DNA of 64,000 nt from Methylorubrum aminovorans. Its GTDB lineage: Bacteria; Pseudomonadota; Alphaproteobacteria; Rhizobiales; Beijerinckiaceae. The stretch covers positions 1 to 64,000 of the forward strand of contig NZ_BPRC01000001.1 in assembly GCF_022179725.1 (NCBI RefSeq), given 5' to 3'. The notes beneath the pieces were generated by a model. The model saw nothing but the letters and a program-made list of their open reading frames with translations. It did no database searches and had not been told where the DNA came from. Shown here one piece after another: positions 15,344 through 23,936 of the stretch (position 1 is the stretch's first letter; every line of letters begins with the position of its first letter). The position numbers were made by a program, and so were the translations under genes.

Positions 15344-16269
15344 CAGAAGTAACCCTCCTGCTTCTTGCGTTCCATGGCGCCGGCGCCGTCCTTGTCGATG
15401 ACCCGGCCCTGGCGCTCCGAGGTGCGGGCGGCCAGCGTCTCGCCGATGATCTCCGGCAGGGTCGCGGCCGGGCTCTCGACCGCGCCGGTCAGCGGGTAGC
15501 AGCCGAGCGTACGGAACCGGACCTGCCGCTGCTGCGGGGTCTCGCCCGGCTCCAGCGGGAAGCGGTCGTCATCGACCATGATGAGCTGGCCGTCGCGCTC
15601 GACCACCGGCCGCTCGGCCGCGAAATAGAGCGGCACGATCGGGATGTTTTCCTGCTCGATGTAGAGCCAGATATCGAGCTCGGTCCAGTTCGAGAGCGGG
15701 AACACGCGGAAGGACTCGCCGCGCCGCTTCTTGAAATTGTAGAGGTGCCACGGCTCGGCGCGCTGGCGCTTCGGGTCCCAGCGATGCTGCGCGTTGCGCA
15801 AGCTGACGATGCGCTCCTTGGCCCGGCTCGCCTCCTCGTCGCGGCGAGCGCCGCCGAAGGCCACGTCGTACTTGTACTTGTCGAGCGCCTGCCGCAGGGC
15901 CTGCGTCTTCATCACGTCGGTATGCACCTCGGAGCCGTGGCTCACCGGGCCGATGCCCTTGGCGAGTCCGTCCTGATTCGTGTGCACGATCAGTTCGAGG
16001 CCGAGTTCCTTGGCGCGCCGATCGCGGAAGGCGATCATCTCGCGGAACTTCCAGGTGGTGTCGATGTGCATCAAGGGGAACGGCAGGCGCCCCGGCGCGA
16101 AGGCCTTCAGCGCCAGATGCAGTAGGACGGACGAGTCCTTGCCGATCGAGTAGAGCATCACCGGGTTCTCGGCCTCGGCGACCGCCTCCCGGAAGATGTG
16201 GATGCTCTCGGCCTCGAGACGCTGGAGATGCGTCAGGCGGGTGCGCGCGGGCGCGGCAACGGCGCTCAT
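15343..16269 (-). CDS. cysD: Sulfate adenylyltransferase subunit 2
   Basis: 308 residues from the ATG at 16269, which shares one base with the cysH stop (TGATG). PP-loop ATP pyrophosphatase fold: signature [14 protein letters not shown] near 44-57, and the downstream [19 protein letters not shown]. Binds ATP and sulfate and works with CysN to form APS in the cytoplasm. The C-terminal [17 protein letters not shown] is characteristic of CysD. The open frame extends upstream into cysH in another reading frame and is not used. Sits between cysH and cysN in a tightly overlapped operon. Confidence 0.96.
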   Translation of the reverse strand: MSAVAAPARTRLTHLQRLEAESIHIFREAVAEAENPVMLYSIGKDSSVLLHLALKAFAPGRLPFPLMHIDTTWKFREMIAFRDRRAKELGLELIVHTNQDGLAKGIGPVSHGSEVHTDVMKTQALRQALDKYKYDVAFGGARRDEEASRAKERIVSLRNAQHRWDPKRQRAEPWHLYNFKKRRGESFRVFPLSNWTELDIWLYIEQENIPIVPLYFAAERPVVERDGQLIMVDDDRFPLEPGETPQQRQVRFRTLGCYPLTGAVESPAATLPEIIGETLAARTSERQGRVIDKDGAGAMERKKQEGYF

Positions 16270-17078
16270 CAGACCAGTTCCCTTCTGTGTTCGCGTGCGG
16301 CCGCGGCACCGGCCGGCTCCTCGAAAGCGGCGGCTTCCTGACCGGGCGCCACGTCGCTTTCGGGCCTGTGCAGATGCAGGCCGCATTCCTTCTTGGATTC
16401 CTGCTCCCACCACCAGCGGCCGGCCCGCTCGTCCTCGCCGATCTTCACGGCGCGGGTGCATGGCGCGCAGCCGATGGACGGGAAGCCGCGGTCGTGCAGG
16501 GTGTTGTAGGGGATGAAGTTTTCGCGCACGAAGGCGTCGACGTCGGCCCGCGTCCAGTCGGCGAGCGGGTTGACCTTGATCAGGCCGCGACCCTCGTCGG
16601 CCTCGGCCAGCGGCGTGTCGGCCCGGTTGGCCGATTGACCGGCGCGAAGCCCGGTGAACCACGCCGTCGCGCCTTCGAGGGCGCGTCCGAGCGGCTCGAC
16701 CTTTCGGAAGCCACAGCAGGCCTGCCGCGCGGCGACCGAGTGGCGAAAGCCGTTGATGCCCTCACGCGCGACGAAGTCTTCCTCGGCCGTGCGCTCCGGC
16801 GCGTAGGCGCGGATGCGGATGCCGTAGGCGGCCTCCGTCTCGGTCCAGACGTCGTAGGTCTCGGGGAAGAGCCGGCCGGTATCGAGCGTCACGATCTCCG
16901 TGCGGCCCTTGTTCAGGGCGAGCGCGTGCGTGAGCGCCTGATCCTCGATGCCGAGACTGGTGGTGAAGACGAGCCGACCCGGGATGCGGTCCTCCACGAG
17001 GCGGATGCGCCCCCGGAGGTCCAGCCCCGCCATCTCCCTGGCGAGATCCCCGGCCGCCCGAACGAGGGCAGTGGTCAT
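16269..17078 (-). CDS. cysH: Adenylyl-sulfate (APS) reductase, thioredoxin-dependent, [4Fe-4S] type
   Basis: 269 residues from the ATG at 17078. PAPS/APS reductase fold with [11 protein letters not shown] (65-75). Cysteine pairs at 121-122 (QACCGFRK) and 204/207 (GCAPCTRA) are the [4Fe-4S] ligands that mark APS reductases and assimilatory enzymes of this branch. The catalytic Cys232 is in [13 protein letters not shown]-only enzymes such as that of E. coli lack the iron-sulfur cysteines. Thus the pathway should go sulfate - APS - sulfite without APS kinase. First gene of the leftward cysHDN operon. The upstream region holds a palindrome (17120-17135) and a putative Lrp-type box (17230-17244). 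Confidence 0.94.
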   Translation of the reverse strand: MTTALVRAAGDLAREMAGLDLRGRIRLVEDRIPGRLVFTTSLGIEDQALTHALALNKGRTEIVTLDTGRLFPETYDVWTETEAAYGIRIRAYAPERTAEEDFVAREGINGFRHSVAARQACCGFRKVEPLGRALEGATAWFTGLRAGQSANRADTPLAEADEGRGLIKVNPLADWTRADVDAFVRENFIPYNTLHDRGFPSIGCAPCTRAVKIGEDERAGRWWWEQESKKECGLHLHRPESDVAPGQEAAAFEEPAGAAAAREHRRELV

Positions 17079-17119
17079 GTGCGTAAAATCGAATTGCCTG
17101 CTTGTCGGAGCTCTGAAAT

Positions 17120-17135
17120 GTTCGCTATAACGAAC
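17120..17135. promoter_or_regulatory. Palindrome in the cysH upstream region
   Basis: GTTCG-CTATAA-CGAAC, perfect arms of 5 bp, centred about 50 bp upstream of the cysH ATG, so within reach of its promoter. It could be an operator. The factor is unknown. Confidence 0.4.
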
Positions 17136-17229
17136 GCTGTCAAGGCGCTGCAGCCGCTGCACACGCAATCCTGTGCTGCGGCGCGAATGAACCGGCAACG
17201 GTCCTCAGGACGGATCGTTGCCCCTGATA

Positions 17230-17244
17230 GAAAATAATCTTCTC
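17230..17244. promoter_or_regulatory. Putative Lrp/AsnC-type operator, copy 1
   Basis: GAAAATAATCTTCTC, an AT-rich 15-mer in otherwise GC-rich DNA, between cysH and the lrp-like gene. It shares the 10-base core AATAATCTTC with the sequence at 17818-17832 in front of cysJ. Its imperfect dyad (GARAA..TTCTC) resembles Lrp-family sites. Function inferred. Confidence 0.5.
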
Positions 17245-17321
17245 AGCGCGCCTCGATCGGCCCTGCATCCGGCAGGGCGTTTCTGAGAGACGACCCTCGC
17301 CACGAGCTTCGGAGAGGCCCC

Positions 17322-17825
17322 TTGGACTCCATCGACCTGAAGATCCTCGCGCTCCTGCAGAAGGACGCCACGCTCTCCATCGCCGCCATCGGCGAGCAGG
17401 TCGGGCTGTCGCAGACCCCCTGCTGGAAGCGGATCCAGCGCCTCGAGGCCGACGGCGTGATCGACCGGCGCGTCGCTGTGCTGGACCCCGTGAAGCTCGG
17501 CCTCGGGCTCACCGTCTTCGTCTCCATCGAGACGGCGGATCATTCGAAGGACTGGCTGGAGCAGTTCGCCGGCCGCATCTCGGCAATGCCGGAGGTGCTC
17601 GAATTCTACCGCATGGCCGGGGACGTCGATTACATGCTGCGCGTCGTCGTGGCCGACATGGCCGCCTACGACACGTTCTACAAAAACCTGATCGCGACGC
17701 TCCCCCTCAAGAACGTGACCTCACGCTTCGCGATGGAGAAAGTGAAGTCGACCACGGCCTTGCCGCTGCCGGCGCCGCCTCCACGAGGCCGCGCCGAGCC
17801 GCGACTCGCGGTGGTCGGAGAATAA
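17322..17825 (+). CDS. Lrp/AsnC-family transcriptional regulator in the cys locus
   Basis: 167 residues from a TTG with GGAGAGG upstream. N-terminal winged/HTH domain (MDSIDLKILALLQKDATLS; recognition region VGLSQTPCWKRIQRLEADGV) and a C-terminal RAM/AsnC ligand domain (FVSIETADHSKDWLEQFA to about 145). The last ~20 residues are Pro/Arg-rich. It lies divergent from cysHDN and 100 bp before cysJ-cysI. With matching AT-rich boxes in front of itself and cysJ, it is the obvious candidate local regulator of sulfate assimilation, a job done by the LysR-type CysB in enterics. The ligand (cysteine, O-acetylserine or sulfide) is unknown. Confidence 0.9.
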   Translation: MDSIDLKILALLQKDATLSIAAIGEQVGLSQTPCWKRIQRLEADGVIDRRVAVLDPVKLGLGLTVFVSIETADHSKDWLEQFAGRISAMPEVLEFYRMAGDVDYMLRVVVADMAAYDTFYKNLIATLPLKNVTSRFAMEKVKSTTALPLPAPPPRGRAEPRLAVVGE

Positions 17826-17832
17826 TCTTCCT
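17818..17832. promoter_or_regulatory. Putative Lrp/AsnC-type operator, copy 2 (upstream of cysJ)
   Basis: GAGAATAATCTTCCT shares AATAATCTTC with the box at 17230 and overlaps the TAA stop of the regulator gene, about 100 bp before the cysJ ATG. A looser relative (GAACAATCTCTTCTC) begins near 17849. Function inferred. Confidence 0.5.
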
Positions 17833-17925
17833 TTTTGCGACGCAGCAACGAACAATCTCTTCTCTCCGCGGGGCGTTCTTTAAAACGGACGTTTCGACGT
17901 TGACAGCGGCGCTCCGGCGGACGAC

Positions 17926-19710
17926 ATGGCACCCACGATGTCCAGGCAAGCACTCCTCCCCCGCACCGCCCCCTTCGGCGACCAGGAACGGGCTCATCTC
18001 GACGCGGCGCTCGGCGCGGCGACGCCGATCCAGCGCGCGTGGCTGACCGGCTTCCTCGCCGGGCTCGACGCCGCCGGCCAGCCGGCCGCGGCCATCGCCG
18101 CCCCGGCCGCGCCACCGAAGGCGGCCGAGCCGTTGACGATCCTGTTCGCCTCCGAGTCGGGCAATTCGGAAAAGCTCGCGAGCGACGTGAGCAAGCTCGC
18201 GCGCAAGCAAGGCTTCAAGCCGAAGGTCGTCGATTTCGCCGACCTCGATCTCGCCACCCTGCCGAAGGCCGGCAAGGTCATCGCCATCGCCGCGACCTGG
18301 GGTGAGGGCGAGCCGCCGGCCCGCGCCGTGCGGGCCTATGGCGACTTGATGGGCGACGGCGCGCCGCGGCTGGAGGGCGTTCAGTTCGGCGTGCTGGCGC
18401 TCGGCGACACCAGCTACGCGGAGTTCTGCGCCATCGGAAAGGCGCTCGATGCGCGCTTCGAGGCGCTCGGCGCCAAGCGTGCCTACGACCGCGCCGACCT
18501 GGACCTCGATTTCGACAAGCCGGCGGCCGAGTGGATCAAGGGCGCGCTGAAGGCGCTGGCGCCGGCCGAGAGCGCGGCCGACAACGTCGTGGCCGTCGAT
18601 TTCCGCGCCGGTGCCGAGGACGAGGACGGCGAGGTCAGCCGCGAGCCGGCGGTGGTCGAGGTGATCGATCACGTGAACCTCAACTCCTCGCGCTCTGACA
18701 AGGAAACGATCCACCTCGCTCTCGAATTCGAGGACGGAGCGCCTGCCTACGAGCCCGGTGATTCGCTGGAGATCTTCCCGGAGAACGATCCGCAGCTCGT
18801 GGAGGAGATTTTGCGCGCCACGGGGCTCTCCGGCGACGAGGGCCTTCGCAAGGCGCTGCTCGCGGAGCGCGACATCACCACGCTCTCGGCCACCACGGTC
18901 GAGCGCTTCGCCAAGGCTACGGGCCACGCCGACGCGCAAAAGTTCGTGGAGAGCGGCGAGGTCAAGGCCTGGATCGAGGGGCGCCACCTGATCGACCTGA
19001 TCGAGCGCTTTCCCGCCGCGCTGACCGCCGAGCACCTCAACACCGTGACCCGGCCGCTGCCGCCGCGGGCCTATTCCATCGCGTCCTCACGCAAGGAAGT
19101 CGGCGAAGAGGTGCATCTCACCGTCGCCGCCGTGCGCTACGAGACCCACGGCCGCGCCCGCGCCGGCGTCGCCTCGGTGCACGTGGCCGACCGGATCAAG
19201 AACGGCGCCAAGCTGCGGGTGCGGGTGAAGCCCAACAAGCATTTCCGTCTGCCCTCCGACGGCGCCACCGACATCATCATGGTCGGCCCCGGCACCGGCG
19301 TCGCGCCGTTCCGCGCCTTCGTGCAGGAGCGCCGCGCGACGGAAGCGGCCGGCCGCTCGTGGCTGTTCTTCGGCGACCGCCACTTCACCCACGACTTCCT
19401 GTACCAGCTTGAATGGCAGGACGCGCTGGAGGACGGTTCGCTGACGAAGATCGACGTGGCCTTCTCGCGCGACCAGCCGGAGAAGATCTACGTGCAGGAT
19501 CGGATCGACCAGCACGCCGCCGAGGTGGTGGCGTGGCTCGATGGCGGCGCCCACTTCTACGTCTGCGGCGATGCCAAGAACATGGCGCGGGACGTGCGCG
19601 CCGCCGTGGTGCGCGCCTTCGAGAGTGTGAAGGGCCTGAGCCATTCGGATGCGGAAGCGCATGTCGCCTCGCTGGAGCGGGCCAAGCGCTACCAGCAGGA
19701 CGTTTACTGA
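17926..19710 (+). CDS. cysJ: Sulfite reductase flavoprotein subunit (CysJ-type diflavin reductase)
   Basis: 594 residues. Flavodoxin domain (about 70-215; FASESGNSEKLASDVSKLA binds FMN phosphate), linker, FAD domain (RAYSIASS near 385) and NADPH domain (IMVGPGTGVAPFRAFVQER, FFGDRHFTHDFLYQLEWQ). It ends with ERAKRYQQDVY, the C-terminus typical of CysJ. Passes electrons from NADPH to the siroheme subunit encoded next. The N-terminal 65 residues include the helical LDAALGAATPIQRAWLTGFL often seen ahead of the flavodoxin domain. A second in-frame ATG at 17938 could be the true start. The 138-bp gap to cysI holds a large palindrome. Confidence 0.92.
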   Translation: MAPTMSRQALLPRTAPFGDQERAHLDAALGAATPIQRAWLTGFLAGLDAAGQPAAAIAAPAAPPKAAEPLTILFASESGNSEKLASDVSKLARKQGFKPKVVDFADLDLATLPKAGKVIAIAATWGEGEPPARAVRAYGDLMGDGAPRLEGVQFGVLALGDTSYAEFCAIGKALDARFEALGAKRAYDRADLDLDFDKPAAEWIKGALKALAPAESAADNVVAVDFRAGAEDEDGEVSREPAVVEVIDHVNLNSSRSDKETIHLALEFEDGAPAYEPGDSLEIFPENDPQLVEEILRATGLSGDEGLRKALLAERDITTLSATTVERFAKATGHADAQKFVESGEVKAWIEGRHLIDLIERFPAALTAEHLNTVTRPLPPRAYSIASSRKEVGEEVHLTVAAVRYETHGRARAGVASVHVADRIKNGAKLRVRVKPNKHFRLPSDGATDIIMVGPGTGVAPFRAFVQERRATEAAGRSWLFFGDRHFTHDFLYQLEWQDALEDGSLTKIDVAFSRDQPEKIYVQDRIDQHAAEVVAWLDGGAHFYVCGDAKNMARDVRAAVVRAFESVKGLSHSDAEAHVASLERAKRYQQDVY

Positions 19711-19720
19711 GGGGGTTCGT

Positions 19721-19825
19721 CCCTCCCCCTTCCGGGGAGGGGTCGAGGGTGGGGGTGGTGCAGGAGGCACCGCCCGCGCCTCATCCTGCACCACCCCCAC
19801 CTCCGCCTCCTCCCCCCAGGGAGGA
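19721..19825. repeat. Composite palindromic element between cysJ and cysI
   Basis: A short hairpin (CCCTCCCC/GGGGAGGG, 19721-19742) is followed by an 18-bp perfect inverted repeat: GGTGGGGGTGGTGCAGGA (19748-19765) with TCCTGCACCACCCCCACC (19784-19801), then CCTCC...GGGAGG. It has the look of a REP/BIME-type or mini-element insertion. In the cysJI message it would form a strong stem that could lower downstream cysI expression. Confidence 0.7.
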
Positions 19826-19848
19826 GAGATGCCAATCGGATCACCGCC

Positions 19849-21687
19849 ATGGACGACCACAGCCCGATCGACACCCCTGACGGCCCCGCCGTGGAGACAC
19901 CCGGCATCGGCGCACGTCGCTACGAGGCGCCGCCGACCGAACGGCCGATCACGGATGCGGAAGCCGCGAAGGCCGCCGGCCTCGCCCATAACGAGCACCT
20001 CAAGATCGCCAGCGGCTATCTTCGCGGCGGCCTCGCCGACGGGCTCCTCAAGCACGCCACCGGCGCGATTTCCGAGGATGACGGCCAGCTCGTCAAGTTC
20101 CACGGCATGTACATGCAGGACGACCGGGACATCCGGGCGGAGCGCACCAAGAAGAAGCTCGAGAAGGCCTACAGCTTCATGATCCGCCTGCGCATCGCGG
20201 GCGGCGTCGTGACGCCGAAGCAGTGGCTGATCCTCGACGATATCGCCACGACCTATGCCGGCGGCGCCCTGCGCGCGACCACGCGCCAGACGTTCCAGTA
20301 TCACGGCGTGATCAAGTCGAACCTCAAGCGCACGATGGCGGCGATCGACGCGGCCTTGCTCGACACCATCGCCGCCTGCGGCGACGTCAACCGCAACGTC
20401 ATGGCCTCGACCAACCCCGCCCAGGCCGGCGCCCACAAGGCCGCGCTGCAACTCGCCAAGGACATCTCCGACACCCTGCTGCCGAAGACCGGCGCGTGGC
20501 GCGAGATCTGGCTCGACGGCGAGCGCGTGGTCGGCGGTGAAAACGCGGCCGAGGTCGAGCCGATTTACGGCAAGACCTACCTGCCGCGGAAGTTCAAGAC
20601 CGTGGTCGCGGTGCCGCCCTCGAACGAGGTCGATATCTTCGCCCACGACCTCGGATTCATCGCCATCCTCGACAAGAAGAACCGGGTGACGGGCTGGAAC
20701 GTCACCGTCGGCGGCGGCATGGGCATGACCCACGGCGAGACCGACACGTTCCCGCGCACCGCCGACGTGCTCGGCTTCGTCAAGCCCGAGGACGCGCTGA
20801 AGGCGGCGGAAGCGGTGATGACGGTCCAGCGCGACTGGGGCAACCGCAAGAACCGCAAGAACGCCCGCCTCAAATACACGATCGAGCGCTTCGGCCTCGA
20901 CGCGTTCCGTGAGGAGGTCGGTAAGCGCATCGGCAAGCCGCTGGCCGAGCCTAAGCCCTTCACCTTCGACAACAACGGCGACCGCTATGGCTGGGTCGAG
21001 GGCGAGGACGGGCGCCACCACCTGACGCTCTACGTGCCGTCGGGCCGGATCAAGGATATCGACGGAGGCCCGCAATTCCTCTCGGGCCTGCGCCGCATCG
21101 CCGAGGTGCACGAGGGCGATTTCCGCCTCACCGGCAACCAGAACGTCATCATCGCCAACGTGCCGGCGGGCAAGCGGGCCGAGATCGACGCGCTGGTCGA
21201 CGAGTACGGCCTGACCCGGGGCGCCTCGGCGCTGCGCCGCAACTCGCTCGCCTGCGTCGCGCTGCCGACCTGCGGGCTGGCGCTGGCCGAGAGCGAGCGC
21301 TACCTGCCCGACCTGCTGACCGAGCTGGAGGAGAGTCTCGCCCGCCACGGTCTGCAGGACGAGCCGATCACGATCCGCTCGACCGGTTGCCCCAACGGCT
21401 GCGCCCGGCCGTTCATCTCGGAGATCGGCCTCGTCGGCCGCGGCCCCGAGCGCTACCACCTCTATCTCGGCGCCGCCTTCGACGGCTCCCGTCTGAGCAA
21501 GCTCTACCGCGAGGACGTGCTCGCCAGTGAGATCAAGGATACGCTGGAGCCGCTGTTTGCCGCCTATGCCCGGGACCGGCAGCCCGGCGAGCATTTCGGG
21601 GATTTCGTCATCCGCGCCGGCTTCGTCGCCAAGACGAGCAACGGCCCGGATTTCCACGAGCACACGGGGCCGCTGCGGGCGGCCTGA
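19849..21687 (+). CDS. cysI: Sulfite reductase hemoprotein subunit (nitrite/sulfite reductase family)
   Basis: 612 residues. Reduces sulfite to sulfide with six electrons. Two ferredoxin-like half domains and siroheme/[4Fe-4S] modules. Cluster ligands CVALPTC and CPNGC (CVALPTCGLAL and TGCPNGCARPFISEIG) give the canonical C-x5-C...C-x3-C. Siroheme-binding arginines are in GGALRATTRQTFQYHG. No siroheme synthase (cysG) lies nearby. The ATG at 19849 is the first start in frame, but the strong GGAGG sequence precedes an out-of-frame ATG at 19829, so translation initiation here is unusual. Ends convergently with the TonB receptor gene. Confidence 0.93.
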   Translation: MDDHSPIDTPDGPAVETPGIGARRYEAPPTERPITDAEAAKAAGLAHNEHLKIASGYLRGGLADGLLKHATGAISEDDGQLVKFHGMYMQDDRDIRAERTKKKLEKAYSFMIRLRIAGGVVTPKQWLILDDIATTYAGGALRATTRQTFQYHGVIKSNLKRTMAAIDAALLDTIAACGDVNRNVMASTNPAQAGAHKAALQLAKDISDTLLPKTGAWREIWLDGERVVGGENAAEVEPIYGKTYLPRKFKTVVAVPPSNEVDIFAHDLGFIAILDKKNRVTGWNVTVGGGMGMTHGETDTFPRTADVLGFVKPEDALKAAEAVMTVQRDWGNRKNRKNARLKYTIERFGLDAFREEVGKRIGKPLAEPKPFTFDNNGDRYGWVEGEDGRHHLTLYVPSGRIKDIDGGPQFLSGLRRIAEVHEGDFRLTGNQNVIIANVPAGKRAEIDALVDEYGLTRGASALRRNSLACVALPTCGLALAESERYLPDLLTELEESLARHGLQDEPITIRSTGCPNGCARPFISEIGLVGRGPERYHLYLGAAFDGSRLSKLYREDVLASEIKDTLEPLFAAYARDRQPGEHFGDFVIRAGFVAKTSNGPDFHEHTGPLRAA

Positions 21688-21709
21688 CCGCCTCGGCTCG
21701 GTCTCCATC

Positions 21710-21740
21710 GGGAACGGCGCGGATCCTCCCGCGCCGTCCC
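21710..21740. terminator. Stem-loop between convergent cysI and TonB-receptor genes
   Basis: ACGGCGCGG (21714-21722) pairs with CCGCGCCGT (21729-21737), flanked by GGGA and CCC. It lies 22 bp past cysI and 13 bp past the opposite gene. No clear T-run, so termination would be weak or Rho-assisted. Confidence 0.45.
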
Positions 21741-21752
21741 AGAAGCCGGATC

Positions 21753-23936
21753 TCACCAGGAAACCCGGGCCGTCATCAGCGCTTGGAACGGCTCGCCGAC
21801 CGCGACCAGCACGTTGCTGGCTCCCGAGGACGGGTAATAGGTCTCGTCGAGGACGTTCTTGAGATTGAGCTGGAGCGCGGCGGGCAGGCCGTTGACGCTG
21901 GTCCGGTAGCTCAGGAAGGCGTCGCAGACGACGTAGTCGGGCAGGGTGAAGGTGTTGCCGGCATCTCCCGGCCGCTCGCCGACATAGCGTGAACCGAACC
22001 CCACTTCGAGGAAGCCGTCGCCGAGGCTCAACGATCCCACGGTCGTGGCCGGGGCCACGAGTCCGGCCTGATGCGTCAGGAAGAGCGACGCGGTCGTCCG
22101 CGGCGTGTTGAGCAGCCGGTTTCCGGCGAGTGTCGGATCCTCGGTGACGATGGCATCGGTGAAGCCGTAGCTCCCGATCACCGACCAATCCGGCAGGATC
22201 TGCCCCGCCACGTCGAGCTCGAAGCCGCGCGAGCGCGCCTTTCCGGCGGTCGCCGCCGTGCGGATACCGTTCACGACCTGCGTCACGAGCACGTTGGTCT
22301 TCTCGGTGTCGTACACCGCGCCGGTCACGAGCAGGCCGGCCCCCAACTCCGCTTTGACGCCGACCTCGTAGGCGTCCCCCTCCTCGGGCAGCAGCGTGCC
22401 GGTGCGATCGAGATCGGTCACGTTCGGGCGGAACGACTGGGTGTAGCTGCCGTAGACGGAGATGTGGGGTGCGATCTTGTAGACGAGACCTGCGCGCGGC
22501 AACGGTTTGATTCCGTTGATATCCGTCGAGGTGACGGCCGGAACGCCGGCATAGGCCAGTTGATCGTAGAACTGGGCGCTGGCGCCTGCCACGAGGATGA
22601 GTTGGTCGGTCAGGTGGATCGAGTCCTGAAGGTAGAGGCTCGTGTTGATGAGGCGATCGCGGTTGTTGCTCGCCGGAAGCGACAGGCGGTTCGAGGCGCC
22701 AATCCGGCCGTAGACCGGATCGAAGACGTTGAAGCCGCCCTGGTTGGCGCCGCGGTAGCTCTCCCTGCGGTAGTAATCGACGCGCTCATGCATCGCCCCG
22801 ACCAGCAGGTCGTGGCGCAGGCCCAGCGCCTCGAACCGGCCGACGAGATCGATCCGGGCCACCTGAGAATTGAAGTCGGCGCCGCGGGTCGCGTCGGCCC
22901 GGCGGGTGAGAAGGCCGGTCGCCGCATTGTAGGAGACCGGACGGATCTGGTTGTCGTCGTAGGTGAGATTGCTGGCGGTGAAGCCGACCAGCATCTTCCA
23001 GTCGTCGTTGAAGCGGTGCTCGATATCGAGGCTGCCGAGATGGCTCATCGCCTCGACCCGGCTCAGGGCCTCATCGAAGCGCCGTTCCCGCGGAACTCGC
23101 AGAGGGCGTCCGGTGCGGGGATCGAAGGTCGTGCCCCGGTCGAACGGAATGTTGTAGTGGGCGAACTCGTAGCCGATCGTGACGGTGGTGTCGTCGCCCC
23201 GCCATGTCAGCGATGGGGCCGCGACCTGACGGCGGATCGTGCCGAAGTTGCGCCAGTAATTGTAATCCTGCACGTCGCCCACGATCCGATAGGCGAGGTT
23301 GGTCCCCTCGATCGGGCCGGTGAGATCCGGCTGGATGATCGCGCCGCCGAAGCTCGTCGCGGTGACGTCGAGGCTGTTCTGCCGCGTGAAGAGCGGCCGC
23401 TTCGAGACGAGATTGATCAGGCCGCCCGGCTCCGAGATGCCGTAGAGGAGCGAAGCCGGCCCCTTGAGCACCTCGACGCGCTCGATGGTGTGGCTAAAGT
23501 TCTGCTGGAGGACCGTGCGGCGTCCGTCCCGCAGGATCGAGCTGTCGCGCGTCGTGCCGAAACCACGGCGGACCACACCCTCCTGCGTGCCGCCGAGGCT
23601 GTTGGTCTGGGCGATGCCGCTGACGTTGCGCAGAGCCTCGTCCAGGCTGAGCACCCGCTGGTCGCGCAGCACGGCCTGGGGCACGACGGCGATGTTGGCG
23701 GGCGTGTCGAGCAGGGGCCTGTCGGTGCCGGTGCCGAAGCTGCTGCGCCGCGGCCGATAGCCGACCGCGGCGCTGCCGTCGCCCGTCACGCTGAGTTCCT
23801 CGAGGGTCAATTCGTCCGGCTTCACGGCCTGGGCCCGCGCCGTGCCGTGGAACACAATCAAGCTCGTCGTCGATAAAAGGACAAGTAAGGCTGCGGCCGA
23901 GCGACGATGTTGCAGAATAAAGCAGTTTTGACGCAT
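21753..23936 (-). CDS. TonB-dependent outer-membrane siderophore receptor (FhuA-like)
   Basis: 727 residues. A signal peptide (about 1-36, ...VFHGTARAQ) is followed by a TonB-box-like segment (LEELSVTGD) and a plug domain (about 65-190; DTPANIAVVPQAVLRDQ, VEVLKGPASLLYGISEPGG). A long beta-barrel ends in a terminal aromatic residue (TARVSW), as required for barrel assembly. There is no N-terminal STN signalling domain, so it is not an obvious transducer. Imports a ferric siderophore; the ligand is unknown. No ABC or TonB genes adjoin. The upstream 200 bp are strikingly AT-rich and may hold an iron-response operator. Confidence 0.92.
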   Translation of the reverse strand: MRQNCFILQHRRSAAALLVLLSTTSLIVFHGTARAQAVKPDELTLEELSVTGDGSAAVGYRPRRSSFGTGTDRPLLDTPANIAVVPQAVLRDQRVLSLDEALRNVSGIAQTNSLGGTQEGVVRRGFGTTRDSSILRDGRRTVLQQNFSHTIERVEVLKGPASLLYGISEPGGLINLVSKRPLFTRQNSLDVTATSFGGAIIQPDLTGPIEGTNLAYRIVGDVQDYNYWRNFGTIRRQVAAPSLTWRGDDTTVTIGYEFAHYNIPFDRGTTFDPRTGRPLRVPRERRFDEALSRVEAMSHLGSLDIEHRFNDDWKMLVGFTASNLTYDDNQIRPVSYNAATGLLTRRADATRGADFNSQVARIDLVGRFEALGLRHDLLVGAMHERVDYYRRESYRGANQGGFNVFDPVYGRIGASNRLSLPASNNRDRLINTSLYLQDSIHLTDQLILVAGASAQFYDQLAYAGVPAVTSTDINGIKPLPRAGLVYKIAPHISVYGSYTQSFRPNVTDLDRTGTLLPEEGDAYEVGVKAELGAGLLVTGAVYDTEKTNVLVTQVVNGIRTAATAGKARSRGFELDVAGQILPDWSVIGSYGFTDAIVTEDPTLAGNRLLNTPRTTASLFLTHQAGLVAPATTVGSLSLGDGFLEVGFGSRYVGERPGDAGNTFTLPDYVVCDAFLSYRTSVNGLPAALQLNLKNVLDETYYPSSGASNVLVAVGEPFQALMTARVSW

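Noticed and set aside
13928..15352. Long plus-strand open frame opposite cysN
   Set aside because: Antisense shadow of cysN, with no recognisable domain.
16270..16662. Longer form of cysD starting at 16662
   Set aside because: The added residues are read out of frame over cysH and are Arg/Gly/Pro-rich. CysD homology begins at the ATG overlapping the cysH stop.
19087..22188. Very long open frame (over 1000 codons) on the minus strand opposite cysJ and cysI
   Set aside because: It mirrors the codon pattern of the real genes on the plus strand and shows only low-complexity, Arg/Gly/Asp-rich sequence without any family signature. Expected in GC-rich DNA.
22071..23876. Long plus-strand open frame opposite the TonB receptor gene
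   Set aside because: Antisense shadow; the receptor on the minus strand has signal peptide, plug and barrel.
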